Source of the DNA: an uncultured Pseudomonadota bacterium
GTDB lineage: Bacteria > Pseudomonadota > Gammaproteobacteria > Burkholderiales > Nitrosomonadaceae
Direction of reading: 5' to 3'
DNA length: 21,434 bases
Assembly (NCBI GenBank): GCA_903957805.1
Contig: CAJBQQ010000018.1
Span: forward strand, 1-21,434
The notes under the pieces were generated by a model, which saw nothing but the letters and a program-made list of their open reading frames with translations, was not told where the DNA came from and did no database searches. A program made the translations under genes and the position numbers. Of the stretch, positions 1 through 6,745 are shown one piece after another; position 1 is the first letter of the stretch; each line of letters starts with the position of its first letter.

Positions 1-73
1 CCCCAGTAAAGAGGATATCTTTACCTTGCCACTTACTACCCAGGGCGCTAGCCACTTCCTTAACTGTCATCAT
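1..73 (-). CDS. murF: MurF N-terminus (UDP-MurNAc-tripeptide--D-Ala-D-Ala ligase), partial
   Basis: Only the first 24 codons are inside the window; the rest lies beyond position 1. The visible peptide begins MMTVKEVASALGSKWQGKD, which resembles the start of MurF, where a short helix precedes the first strand of the N-terminal substrate-binding domain. The ATG at 73 overlaps the murE stop codon in an ATGA arrangement, so translation is probably coupled. MurF adds D-Ala-D-Ala to the UDP-MurNAc-tripeptide in the cytoplasm, the step after MurE. The identification rests mostly on position directly after murE in the dcw cluster, because 24 residues alone are weak evidence. A second ATG at 70 is an equally possible start. 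Confidence 0.8.
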   Translation of the reverse strand, partial: MMTVKEVASALGSKWQGKDILFTG

Positions 74-1653
74 GCTTGCACCCGAACCTCTTGCTTTACT
101 AAACCTTGCAGTACCTGCCGCGCGACTTCTGTGTCGCTAAAAGGAAGTCTTTGCCCATCGATCTCCTGATACATTTCATGCCCCTTCCCGGCGATTAGTA
201 CTATGTCCCCCTTCCTCGCATTGCTTATCGCACGATAAATCGCCATCGCTCGGTCTTCTTCAATATGGTAATTAGCATCCGCTGCTGCTGCGATCTCGTT
301 GATGATGTTCCGCGGATTTTCGCTTCGTGGATTATCACTGGTGATGATGACTTCATCTGCCAACTGAGATGCAACCTTCCCCAACATTGGGCGCTTACCA
401 CGATCACGCTCTCCCCCGCATCCAAATACACAGACTAATTTTGTGTTTTTAGTTCTTGTTTTCTTTTGGTCTTTAGGTCTGTTAAGAACTTCACGTAGTG
501 TTGTCAATACTTTCTCAAGTGCGTCTGGGCTGTGTGCGTAATCCACCACCACAAGAGGCTGTTCTTGACCCCCCAGCCTCTCCATTCTTCCCGTTATAGA
601 CTGCACTTGTTGCATAACCTGCACTGCATCAACTAGTTTGACCTCACTGGCTATCAAAGTAGCCATCACCGATAACAAGTTCGTGGCATTGAATCGACCC
701 ACTACCCTCGTTTTAAATTTTGTCCTTTCACTCCCAAACTCGACATCGAATTCCAGGCCATCAATGCTTGACTTGAGATTACTCCCCTTCAACATTCCTA
801 TTTTTCGAGTCTCTATATCGAAAGTTTTTAGTTCCTTAAATCCATAACCAATTACCTTCGTGTGGGTATCCTCTAACTGCTGCGAGAGCTCCACTCCAAA
901 CTCATCATCCATATTAAGCACGGCATACTTGAGTCCTGGCCAATGGAATAATCTAGCCTTCACGGCACCGTATTCCTTCATATCTTTGTGATAGTCAAGA
1001 TGATCACGCGTCAGATTAGTAAATAGCGCTACCGAAAATGTCGTTCCGCTAATCCGTTCTTCTTTAATTCCATGCGACGAAACCTCCATGGTCACGCATT
1101 CTGCATCTTGCTTTAAAAAAGCTGCCATCCGCTTCTGTAGCTGAACTCCATCCGGAGTTGTATTGGTGGTCGTCATAAGCGCCCCAAGAAATCCATCTCC
1201 TAATGTTCCAATGACTGCAGTTTTTCTGCCTAATGCTCCCATTGCTTGCGCAATCCAATGGCTGCACGACGTCTTCCCATTCGTTCCGGTGATTCCAATT
1301 ACCCACAATTTCTGAGATGGATGACCATATACTTGATCCGCAATTATTCCCGTTTTGTTTCGTAACCCAGCTATCGGTAAATTTGGCACTTGCCAACCCG
1401 GATTCCATGAAAAGTCATGATGCCGTTCCCATAAAATGGCGTTCGCTCCTGCAGATATGGCTTGAGGTATGAACTCACATGCGTCAAATTTATTTCCAAC
1501 ACAAGCTAGAAATGTATCCCCCGGTTTTACCTCTCTACTGTCAGTGACTAGATTATGAATCTTGACGCCCAGATCAGTGATTGGATGAACATCAGATGTC
1601 TTTTCTACCCCCTCCCCTGACTGCAATTCCTGTTTCACATCTCCCGTTTTCAT
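70..1653 (-). CDS. murE: UDP-N-acetylmuramoyl-L-alanyl-D-glutamate--2,6-diaminopimelate ligase
   Basis: MurE ligates meso-diaminopimelate to UDP-MurNAc-L-Ala-D-Glu using ATP, a cytoplasmic step of peptidoglycan precursor synthesis. The 527-residue product has the Mur N-terminal TDSR motif (about 37-40), the ATP-binding loop TGTNGKTS (122-129), the TTNTTPDG substrate region (about 162-169), the lysine expected to be carbamylated (K232 in AVKARLF) and the DNPRSENP motif (440-447). DNPR is the known specificity signature for meso-DAP rather than lysine. The start codon overlaps the ftsI stop by ATGA and has a GGAGGAG ribosome site. The protein is longer than the usual roughly 490-510 residues, owing to about ten extra N-terminal residues and a basic insert near 394-405 (KDQKKTRTKNTK) before the VFGCGGERDRGKRP motif. 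Confidence 0.97.
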   Translation of the reverse strand: MKTGDVKQELQSGEGVEKTSDVHPITDLGVKIHNLVTDSREVKPGDTFLACVGNKFDACEFIPQAISAGANAILWERHHDFSWNPGWQVPNLPIAGLRNKTGIIADQVYGHPSQKLWVIGITGTNGKTSCSHWIAQAMGALGRKTAVIGTLGDGFLGALMTTTNTTPDGVQLQKRMAAFLKQDAECVTMEVSSHGIKEERISGTTFSVALFTNLTRDHLDYHKDMKEYGAVKARLFHWPGLKYAVLNMDDEFGVELSQQLEDTHTKVIGYGFKELKTFDIETRKIGMLKGSNLKSSIDGLEFDVEFGSERTKFKTRVVGRFNATNLLSVMATLIASEVKLVDAVQVMQQVQSITGRMERLGGQEQPLVVVDYAHSPDALEKVLTTLREVLNRPKDQKKTRTKNTKLVCVFGCGGERDRGKRPMLGKVASQLADEVIITSDNPRSENPRNIINEIAAAADANYHIEEDRAMAIYRAISNARKGDIVLIAGKGHEMYQEIDGQRLPFSDTEVARQVLQGLVKQEVRVQA

Positions 1654-3371
1654 ACATCTCCTCCCAGCTCACGAGCTGCTGGAAATGACACTATATTATT
1701 ACTGGGAGCATCATGAGGAACACTCAATATGCGTAACGCTCCAGCCATTACTTGACTGAAAACTGGTGCCGCCACAACACCCCCAAAATATTGCCCGGCA
1801 GATGGCTCATCTAGCATCACCGCTATGATTAGCCGTGGATTAGAAGCCGGTGCATAGCCTACAAACGTTGAAATATAACGGTCTTTCGCATAACCATTTC
1901 CTTCCAACTTATGAGCTGTTCCAGTCTTTCCTGCTACTCGATAACCACTGATCTGGGCTCGTGGGGCGGTTCCACCTGGCCTAACCACCATCTCCAGCAT
2001 TCTGCTCACAGCGAGTGCTGTGGCACGCGAGATGACCCGCTCACCAGTTGTGGGTGCATCGAGCTTCAACAATGACACCGGTTTTAATTCCCCCTCTGCA
2101 GAGAATAAGGTGTAGGCACGTGCCAACTGTATAAGACTCACCGAGATCCCATGTCCATACGACATGGTTGCCTGCTCAATTGGACGCCATGTTTTATGGG
2201 GCCTCAACCTTCCGGTAACTTCTCCTGGAAAACCAGACCCAGTAGATACACCGAATCCAGATTGACTCAGAATTTCCCAAAGCGTTTCAGGTGGTAATGA
2301 CAGTGCGATCTTTGCTGACCCTACATTGCTAGATTTCTGGATTACTTGCGTGACCGTTAACGGTCCTTCTCTGTGTGAATCGCGTATCGTTGCCTTACCT
2401 ATGGTTAGGGTCCCGGGTGCTGTCTGGAATATTGTGTCCGGCGAAATTCGCCCAGCTTCAAGTGCCGCTGCTACAGTAAAAGGTTTCAGTGTTGATCCCG
2501 GCTCAAAAACATCCGTCAGGGCACGGTTTCGAGCACGCTCACTTTTTATCTTTCCGCGGTTATTTGGGTTGTAAACTGGAAGATTAGCGAGTGCCAATAC
2601 TTCACCGGTCTGTGCATCTAACACTACGATCCCGCCAGCTTTTGATTTACTTGCTTCTACCGCCTGTTTCAATTCTCTGTAGGCCAAGTACTGGATCTTA
2701 CTGTCTATGGAAAGAGCTATATCTCTTCCTGGCCTTGGTACGCGTATGCTCTCAATATCTTCTACGATACGTCCCTTACGATCCTTTATAACTCGTCGGC
2801 TGCCTGGTTTTCCAGCGAGATCATCCTGCCACGCTAACTCGACTCCCTCTTGTCCGTTGTCATCCACATCGGTAAAACCGAGCATATGCGCAGTCAATTC
2901 ACCCGCCGGGTAATATCGCCTAAATTCCCTTCGGAGGAATACTCCTGGCATATTCAATTCAACCACTCTGGCAGCGATTTCGGGTGGCAAATGTCTTTTT
3001 AAATAAACAAAGTCACGTTGTGGTCCTTCAATTTTCTTTTGAATTTCTGCAGAATTCATTCCAATAATTTCTGCCAGTTTTTTTATTTGGGACGTCGTTA
3101 TTTCCATATCTTGCGGACTTGCCCATACTGACTCGACTGGTGTACTGATTGCGAGTGGCTCGCCGTGCCGATCTGTAATCATTCCCCGATGCGCGCTTAT
3201 TTCAACTACTCGGCTATAACGCGACTCGCCCTTCTGTTGTAAGAAACCTTTGTGCATCCCCTGTAAATAAGCGGCACGCCCGGCCAACCCTACCAAGCCC
3301 AGTAATATAACTGCCGCCAATACTCGCGATCGACCCCCTGGAAGGATTCCGCTATGTGAGATATTCCTCAT
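1650..3371 (-). CDS. ftsI: Division-specific peptidoglycan transpeptidase FtsI (PBP3)
   Basis: FtsI is the septal class B penicillin-binding protein that cross-links peptidoglycan at the division site with FtsW. The 573-residue product has a short cytoplasmic N-terminus, one membrane anchor (about 17-36), a pedestal/dimerization region from about 55 onward, and a transpeptidase domain with the three catalytic motifs: SxxK at 293-296 (STLK), SxN at 347-349 (SSN) and KTG at 482-484. I chose the ATG at 3371; a GTG directly before it at 3374 is an alternative. It begins 5 nt after the ftsL stop, and its own stop overlaps the murE start, so it sits in a tightly packed operon. Length and motif order are normal for the family. 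Confidence 0.97.
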   Translation of the reverse strand: MRNISHSGILPGGRSRVLAAVILLGLVGLAGRAAYLQGMHKGFLQQKGESRYSRVVEISAHRGMITDRHGEPLAISTPVESVWASPQDMEITTSQIKKLAEIIGMNSAEIQKKIEGPQRDFVYLKRHLPPEIAARVVELNMPGVFLRREFRRYYPAGELTAHMLGFTDVDDNGQEGVELAWQDDLAGKPGSRRVIKDRKGRIVEDIESIRVPRPGRDIALSIDSKIQYLAYRELKQAVEASKSKAGGIVVLDAQTGEVLALANLPVYNPNNRGKIKSERARNRALTDVFEPGSTLKPFTVAAALEAGRISPDTIFQTAPGTLTIGKATIRDSHREGPLTVTQVIQKSSNVGSAKIALSLPPETLWEILSQSGFGVSTGSGFPGEVTGRLRPHKTWRPIEQATMSYGHGISVSLIQLARAYTLFSAEGELKPVSLLKLDAPTTGERVISRATALAVSRMLEMVVRPGGTAPRAQISGYRVAGKTGTAHKLEGNGYAKDRYISTFVGYAPASNPRLIIAVMLDEPSAGQYFGGVVAAPVFSQVMAGALRILSVPHDAPSNNIVSFPAARELGGDV

Positions 3372-3376
3372 CACGG

Positions 3377-3676
3377 TTACGGAACCCCCCCAGCAGTATT
3401 TGTATTCATTACATTCGCCGGCATGATAATTCGAACCTGTGAAGGATCGGGGACTCTCATCCGTATTTGCCCACTGGCAATCTTCTCAACACGCGCGTGT
3501 AGTGCCCATGTACTTTGTTCAAGTTGCAATTGCCCCAATTCAATGGCTAGCTGCCTTGCCAATTCCTGTTCTTTCTCCAACTCAACAAAAAGCTTGCGTG
3601 CGTTATGCTGTGAAGTCACAACACTCAGCGCACAGGCGATGAGAATGAGTGTCAACATCAGATTGAGCCTGGTCAC
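3377..3676 (-). CDS. ftsL: Cell division protein FtsL
   Basis: This 99-residue bitopic membrane protein has a short basic N-terminus, a hydrophobic segment (about residues 5-22) and a periplasmic heptad-like stretch rich in Glu, Gln and Leu (about 28-65), as expected for the FtsL coiled coil that assembles with FtsB and FtsQ. Sequence is poorly conserved in the family; size, topology and position between rsmH and ftsI support the call. The start is a GTG at 3676 with an AGAGG ribosome site about six bases upstream; no in-frame ATG lies upstream before the rsmH end. The last codons contain a run of seven G residues in the mRNA (3385-3391), just upstream of the ftsI start. Confidence 0.9.
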   Translation of the reverse strand: MTRLNLMLTLILIACALSVVTSQHNARKLFVELEKEQELARQLAIELGQLQLEQSTWALHARVEKIASGQIRMRVPDPSQVRIIMPANVMNTNTAGGVP

Positions 3677-3720
3677 ATCAGCCTCTCGATAACCAAGACA
3701 TTCCCCTCTCCAATTTCCCG

Positions 3721-4662
3721 CTACGCTAGAGCCACCCTTTCCGCCACCCGCATTACTGCACTCCTAGCTCGTGGATTTTTAGCCACTTCTGCTTCGGTAG
3801 GGCGTATAGCCTTTCCTATCAGTCGCAATCTCTGACAAGTTAATCGCTGTACTTCCTTCGCCCTCAACGGCACCCCTCTAGGTAATTTGTCTGGATTTGC
3901 TGCTTCACGTATAAAGCGCTTCACTATCCGATCCTCAAGCGAGTGAAAACTGATAGCCACCAGTCTTCCGCCAGGCTTGAGCATCTCTACACATTGCGGC
4001 AGAGTCATCGATAACTCCTCAAGTTCTTGATTGAGGTAAATCCGTATAGCCTGGAAGGTACGCGTCGCTGGATTCTGTTTGTTTTCCCGCTGATGGCTGC
4101 ACGCACGCACGGCCGATGCCACGATTTCGGAAAGTCTAATTGTTGTGACAATTGGCTCCTGCGATCTTGCCGCAACAATCGCTCTTGCAACCTGTTTAGC
4201 AAACCGTTCTTCGCCATAATCTTTTATTACCTCTCTCAAATGCGCTTCTGAAACAGAGGCCAACCACTCTGCGGCTGTTTGTCCTTGACTCGTATCCATG
4301 CGCATATCGAGTGGCCCGTCTAAACGGAAACTGAATCCACGTGTCGCTTGTTCAAGTTGTGGTGAAGACACCCCCAAGTCCATCAATACTCCGTCCACTT
4401 GCTCCACACCAAGATCCCGCAATACCTGCGGGATCTGCGAGAATCGGTTATGCACTATAGTAAAACGTAAATCCTTAAGGACTCTCCCTGCCGTTACCGC
4501 CATGGGGTCCTTGTCGAGCGCGATCAGCCTGCCACTACCCCCCAACCTGTCCAAGATCAACCGACTATGGCCCCCACGGCCGTATGTACCATCTACGTAA
4601 ACTCCGTCGGGCCTGACTGCCAGTGCGTCCACTGCCTCATGCAACAACACCGTGGTATGCAT
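3721..4662 (-). CDS. rsmH: 16S rRNA (cytosine(1402)-N(4))-methyltransferase RsmH (MraW)
   Basis: RsmH methylates N4 of C1402 in the decoding centre of 16S rRNA using S-adenosylmethionine. The 313-residue product starts MHTTVLLHEAVDAL, typical of the family, followed by the SAM-binding segment DGTYGRGGHSRLIL (about 24-37), the MDLGVSSPQLEQATRGFSF block (about 95-113) and the conserved C-terminal region including ISFHSLEDRIVKRF. Length is normal. It is second in the mra operon, 21 bp after mraZ and 44 bp before ftsL. No strong ribosome site precedes the ATG at 4662, so translation may depend on coupling with mraZ. Confidence 0.97.
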   Translation of the reverse strand: MHTTVLLHEAVDALAVRPDGVYVDGTYGRGGHSRLILDRLGGSGRLIALDKDPMAVTAGRVLKDLRFTIVHNRFSQIPQVLRDLGVEQVDGVLMDLGVSSPQLEQATRGFSFRLDGPLDMRMDTSQGQTAAEWLASVSEAHLREVIKDYGEERFAKQVARAIVAARSQEPIVTTIRLSEIVASAVRACSHQRENKQNPATRTFQAIRIYLNQELEELSMTLPQCVEMLKPGGRLVAISFHSLEDRIVKRFIREAANPDKLPRGVPLRAKEVQRLTCQRLRLIGKAIRPTEAEVAKNPRARSAVMRVAERVALA

Positions 4663-4683
4663 GAGAGCAGTACTACCCCGGTA

Positions 4684-5130
4684 TTAAAGTGAGAAACCGT
4701 CGAGTTCTGGCGGTATGCCACTATCCTTGAATGCGAGTGCATTCTCGATTTCCAAATCCCACTTCTCCTGATCCCACAACTCAAACTTTGCACCTTGCCC
4801 CACTAACACCACATCCTTGATAAGAGCTGCGAACTGACGAAGCGGTGGCGGCACCAGAATGCGGCCGGCTCCATCCATTTCGACATCACTAGCATTACCG
4901 ACAAGTAGGCGTTGCAGGCTGCGTGATTGGGGATTAAAACTTGAAAGACTATTGAGTTTTTGCTCTATGGGCTCCCATGCTGGCTGGGGATAAACCAGCA
5001 AGCACTTGGAAGGGTCAGCGGTAACGACTAGATGGCCGGCACAAAAGGCGAGCAACCCTTCGCGGTACTTGGCAGGCACTGCAAGCCTTCCCTTGCTATC
5101 CAGACTGATAGGTGTAACACCCCGAAACAT
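4684..5130 (-). CDS. mraZ: Transcriptional regulator MraZ
   Basis: MraZ is a ring-forming DNA-binding protein that represses its own dcw operon in studied bacteria. The 148-residue product has two SpoVT-AbrB-type half-domains, each with the DxxGR signature: LDSKGRLAVP near residue 10-19 and MDGAGRILVP near residue 85-94. Length matches the family. It is the first gene of the division cluster on this strand. The ATG at 5130 has an AGGGA ribosome site about five bases upstream. The promoter and the GTGGG direct repeats immediately upstream fit autoregulation. Confidence 0.96.
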   Translation of the reverse strand: MFRGVTPISLDSKGRLAVPAKYREGLLAFCAGHLVVTADPSKCLLVYPQPAWEPIEQKLNSLSSFNPQSRSLQRLLVGNASDVEMDGAGRILVPPPLRQFAALIKDVVLVGQGAKFELWDQEKWDLEIENALAFKDSGIPPELDGFSL

Positions 5131-5182
5131 ATGATTCCCTTTGTTTTTGGGAGGAATTTCATTTTTTCAATCTGAAATTTTT

Positions 5183-5207
5183 CCCACTTTTCCCCACTTC
5201 CGCCCAC
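5183..5207 (-). promoter_or_regulatory. MraZ-type operator: three GTGGG direct repeats
   Basis: On the minus strand GTGGG occurs three times, at 5203-5207, 5193-5197 and 5183-5187, with exactly 10 bp from start to start. MraZ in E. coli and Mycoplasma is known to bind TGGG-type direct repeats separated by about 5 nt upstream of mraZ. The first box overlaps the predicted -10 hexamer and the others cover the expected start of transcription, so binding should block initiation. No fourth box was seen in phase on either side. Confidence 0.8.
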
Positions 5208-5234
5208 TGTAATTAAAAATAGGGTAGCAGTCAA
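5206..5234 (-). promoter_or_regulatory. Sigma70-type promoter of mraZ/dcw operon
   Basis: On the minus strand TTGACT (5234-5229) is followed after 17 bp by TACAGT (5211-5206). The -35 matches five of six consensus bases and the -10 four of six, with ideal spacing. The predicted transcription start is near 5199, giving a leader of about 70 nt before mraZ. The operator boxes begin inside the -10. Confidence 0.65.
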
Positions 5235-5302
5235 GCGGAAAACAAGGAGTTTTTGTTTATGCGACAAAGACTTAAAGCAGAAATCGGAGAAGTTTTCTTG
5301 CC

Positions 5303-5334
5303 AAAATAAATATCTCATAAAAATAAATGAGATA
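5303..5334 (-). terminator. Candidate intrinsic terminator upstream of mraZ promoter
   Basis: A perfect 8-bp inverted repeat, TATCTCAT (5311-5318) and ATGAGATA (5327-5334), has an 8-nt loop. On the minus strand the hairpin is followed by TTTATTTT, the layout of a Rho-independent terminator. The stem has only three GC-type pairs in eight, so it is weak. It would insulate the mraZ promoter from rnpB read-through. Confidence 0.4.
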
Positions 5335-5442
5335 GGCTGGAAACTGAATGTAACTTATTACTCTGTGGGGTGTTGTGAACGAAACTTGGCGGGCGGTACA
5401 ACAAAAAGAAAAGAAATCTGATGCGAACTTGAGGAGCAACCT

Positions 5443-5478
5443 AAATAAACCCCTACTAAACTGATATGGTTGGGGGGT
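5443..5478 (-). terminator. Candidate rnpB terminator
   Basis: About 27 nt past the predicted mature 3' end of RNase P RNA, the minus strand has ACCCC (5478-5474) pairing with GGGGT (5453-5449) across a 20-nt loop, followed by TTATTT. The stem is GC-rich but short and the loop is long, so termination here is plausible but unproven. Confidence 0.35.
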
Positions 5479-5504
5479 CTATTGATCGCGTCTTTGCAAG
5501 AATT

Positions 5505-5820
5505 AACGAAGCTGGCCGGTAAGCCGGGTTCTGTCGTGGACAGTCATTCCTCTAGGCGCACGGTTGCCCGTACGCTCAAGCAACCTACCCGCAGGCTCAG
5601 CGAGCAGCTTCATAGCCTGCCTATTTGGTCTTGCTCCGGATGGAGGTTACCGCGTTTCACCGTAACTTAATACGCTCGTCTCTGTGGCCCTATTCCTCAC
5701 CTTGGGTCTTGCGACTTATAGCGGCCGGCCATTAACCGGCATCCTGCTCTATGGAGCCCGGACTTTCCTCTCCCTACTTTTCATTGCTGAAAATAGGCAG
5801 CGACTGTCTAGCCAGCTTCG
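5505..5820 (-). ncRNA. rnpB: RNase P RNA, bacterial type A
   Basis: This is the catalytic RNA that removes 5' leaders from precursor tRNAs. On the minus strand it begins GAAGCTGGCTAGACAGTCG and ends in GGCCAGCTTC, so its ends pair to form helix P1. The universally conserved 5' block GAGGAAAGTCCGGGCTCC, the central GGAGCAAGACCAAATAGG, the GCGGGTAGGTTGCTTGAG segment that contains the tRNA-CCA-binding GGU, and the 3' block GACTGTCCACGACAG followed by AACCCGGCTTA are all present. The AATAGGGCCACAGAGACGAG segment is of the betaproteobacterial kind. At about 316 nt it is shorter than the E. coli RNA (377 nt), with the P3 and P8-P12 parts reduced. End positions are accurate to a few bases. Confidence 0.96.
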
Positions 5821-5826
5821 TTGAAG

Positions 5827-5832
5827 ATACTA
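5827..5832 (-). promoter_or_regulatory. Probable -10 element of rnpB
   Basis: On the minus strand TAGTAT lies 7 nt upstream of the expected first base of RNase P RNA, the right distance for a -10 hexamer. It matches four of six consensus bases. No convincing -35 was found 16-18 bp upstream. Confidence 0.45.
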
Positions 5833-5937
5833 CCATCAAACGAAACTTGATAAAGCGCAAACTTTCACCACGAGAATCATTCTTCAGCCATTCCAAACAA
5901 AAGCCCAGGTTGAGATTTAGAATTCATGTCAGACTGC

Positions 5938-6678
5938 CTACAGATTGACGCTACGACCACCATCCACCGCAATGATCTGACCTGTAATATAAGGTGCGTC
6001 GGCGATCAAAAACAAAACTGTTCGAGCAATATCGTCGGGCTCGCCCATGCGCTTGAGCAAGGTCTTGCTGATAATACTCTGGCGTACTGACAAGTCCTTC
6101 CACTCATCATTTTCTGGCCATAAAATAGGGCCTGGGGAGACACCATTCACCCTGATCTCAGGCGCAAGTTCCAGCGCGAGTGAACGGGTAAGCGATGACA
6201 ATCCAGCCTTTGCAGAACTGTAAATGACGTAATTTTTTAATGGTCGATCGGCATGGATATCGACGATATTGACAATACAACCAAGCTGATTTTTGAGATG
6301 AGGAGCGGCCTCCTGAGACAGAAATAATGGTGCCTTCAAATTACTGCCAATAAGATCATCCCATCCAGCCTCAGTAATCGCTCCTACCGGCGTGGCAAAG
6401 AAGCTAGAAGCATTATTGATCAACGCATCCAGTTTTCCAAACTTCTGGATAGTCTGACTAATAAGCCCAGGAATTTGAGAAATATCGAGCAGATCAGCCT
6501 GTACTAATGCAACTGAACCGGGGCGAATCTGATTGAGTTCAGTCTCCAGCCCCTGAGCTTCCTCCAAAGAGGAGCGGTAATGCACCATCAAGCTCGCACC
6601 ACGCAGGTGCAACTTTCGGCAAATAGCTGCACCCACCCTCTTAGCTCCGGCAGTGATGAGTACCACTTTCCCTTGCAT
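5938..6678 (-). CDS. Pteridine reductase-like short-chain dehydrogenase (FolM/PTR1 type)
   Basis: This 246-residue SDR enzyme probably reduces pterins such as dihydromonapterin or dihydrobiopterin with NADPH. It has an N-terminal cofactor motif TAGAKRVG (9-16), whose arginine is typical of the NADPH-using pteridine reductase branch, the NNAS motif (88-91), an Asp at 140 in IVDIHADRP where classical SDRs have the catalytic Ser, and the YxxxK pair Y153/K157. The Asp-Tyr-Lys arrangement and DIHADRP block are those of PTR1/FolM. The ATG at 6678 has GAGGAG upstream; a GTG at 6699 would place that ribosome site inside the coding region, so I reject it. The gene is divergent from the methyltransferase gene and precedes rnpB on the same strand. 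The actual substrate is not shown by sequence. Confidence 0.85.
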   Translation of the reverse strand: MQGKVVLITAGAKRVGAAICRKLHLRGASLMVHYRSSLEEAQGLETELNQIRPGSVALVQADLLDISQIPGLISQTIQKFGKLDALINNASSFFATPVGAITEAGWDDLIGSNLKAPLFLSQEAAPHLKNQLGCIVNIVDIHADRPLKNYVIYSSAKAGLSSLTRSLALELAPEIRVNGVSPGPILWPENDEWKDLSVRQSIISKTLLKRMGEPDDIARTVLFLIADAPYITGQIIAVDGGRSVNL

Positions 6679-6745
6679 CAGTATCTCCTCTACACTCACA
6701 TATTCTGCAATTTTTACAATTTACCATAAAGGAACTCAAGAGCAG

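Larger units (their letters stand above)
5235..5504. other. Non-coding region between rnpB and the mraZ promoter
   Basis: No open reading frame here has codon structure, a ribosome site or recognisable protein similarity. The stretch is AT-rich and contains two inverted repeats, listed separately, that could end rnpB transcription before the mraZ promoter. Nothing else is evident, including no tRNA or riboswitch. Confidence 0.6.

Noticed and set aside
5028..5318. Open frame of 96 codons overlapping the mraZ start and promoter
   Set aside because: It runs through the mraZ promoter and operator and into mraZ in another frame; no ribosome site or similarity supports it.
6653..6745. N-terminal extension of the MidA-type methyltransferase
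   Set aside because: These 31 codons overlap the divergent SDR start and its ribosome site; the family-like sequence starts at the ATG at 6746.
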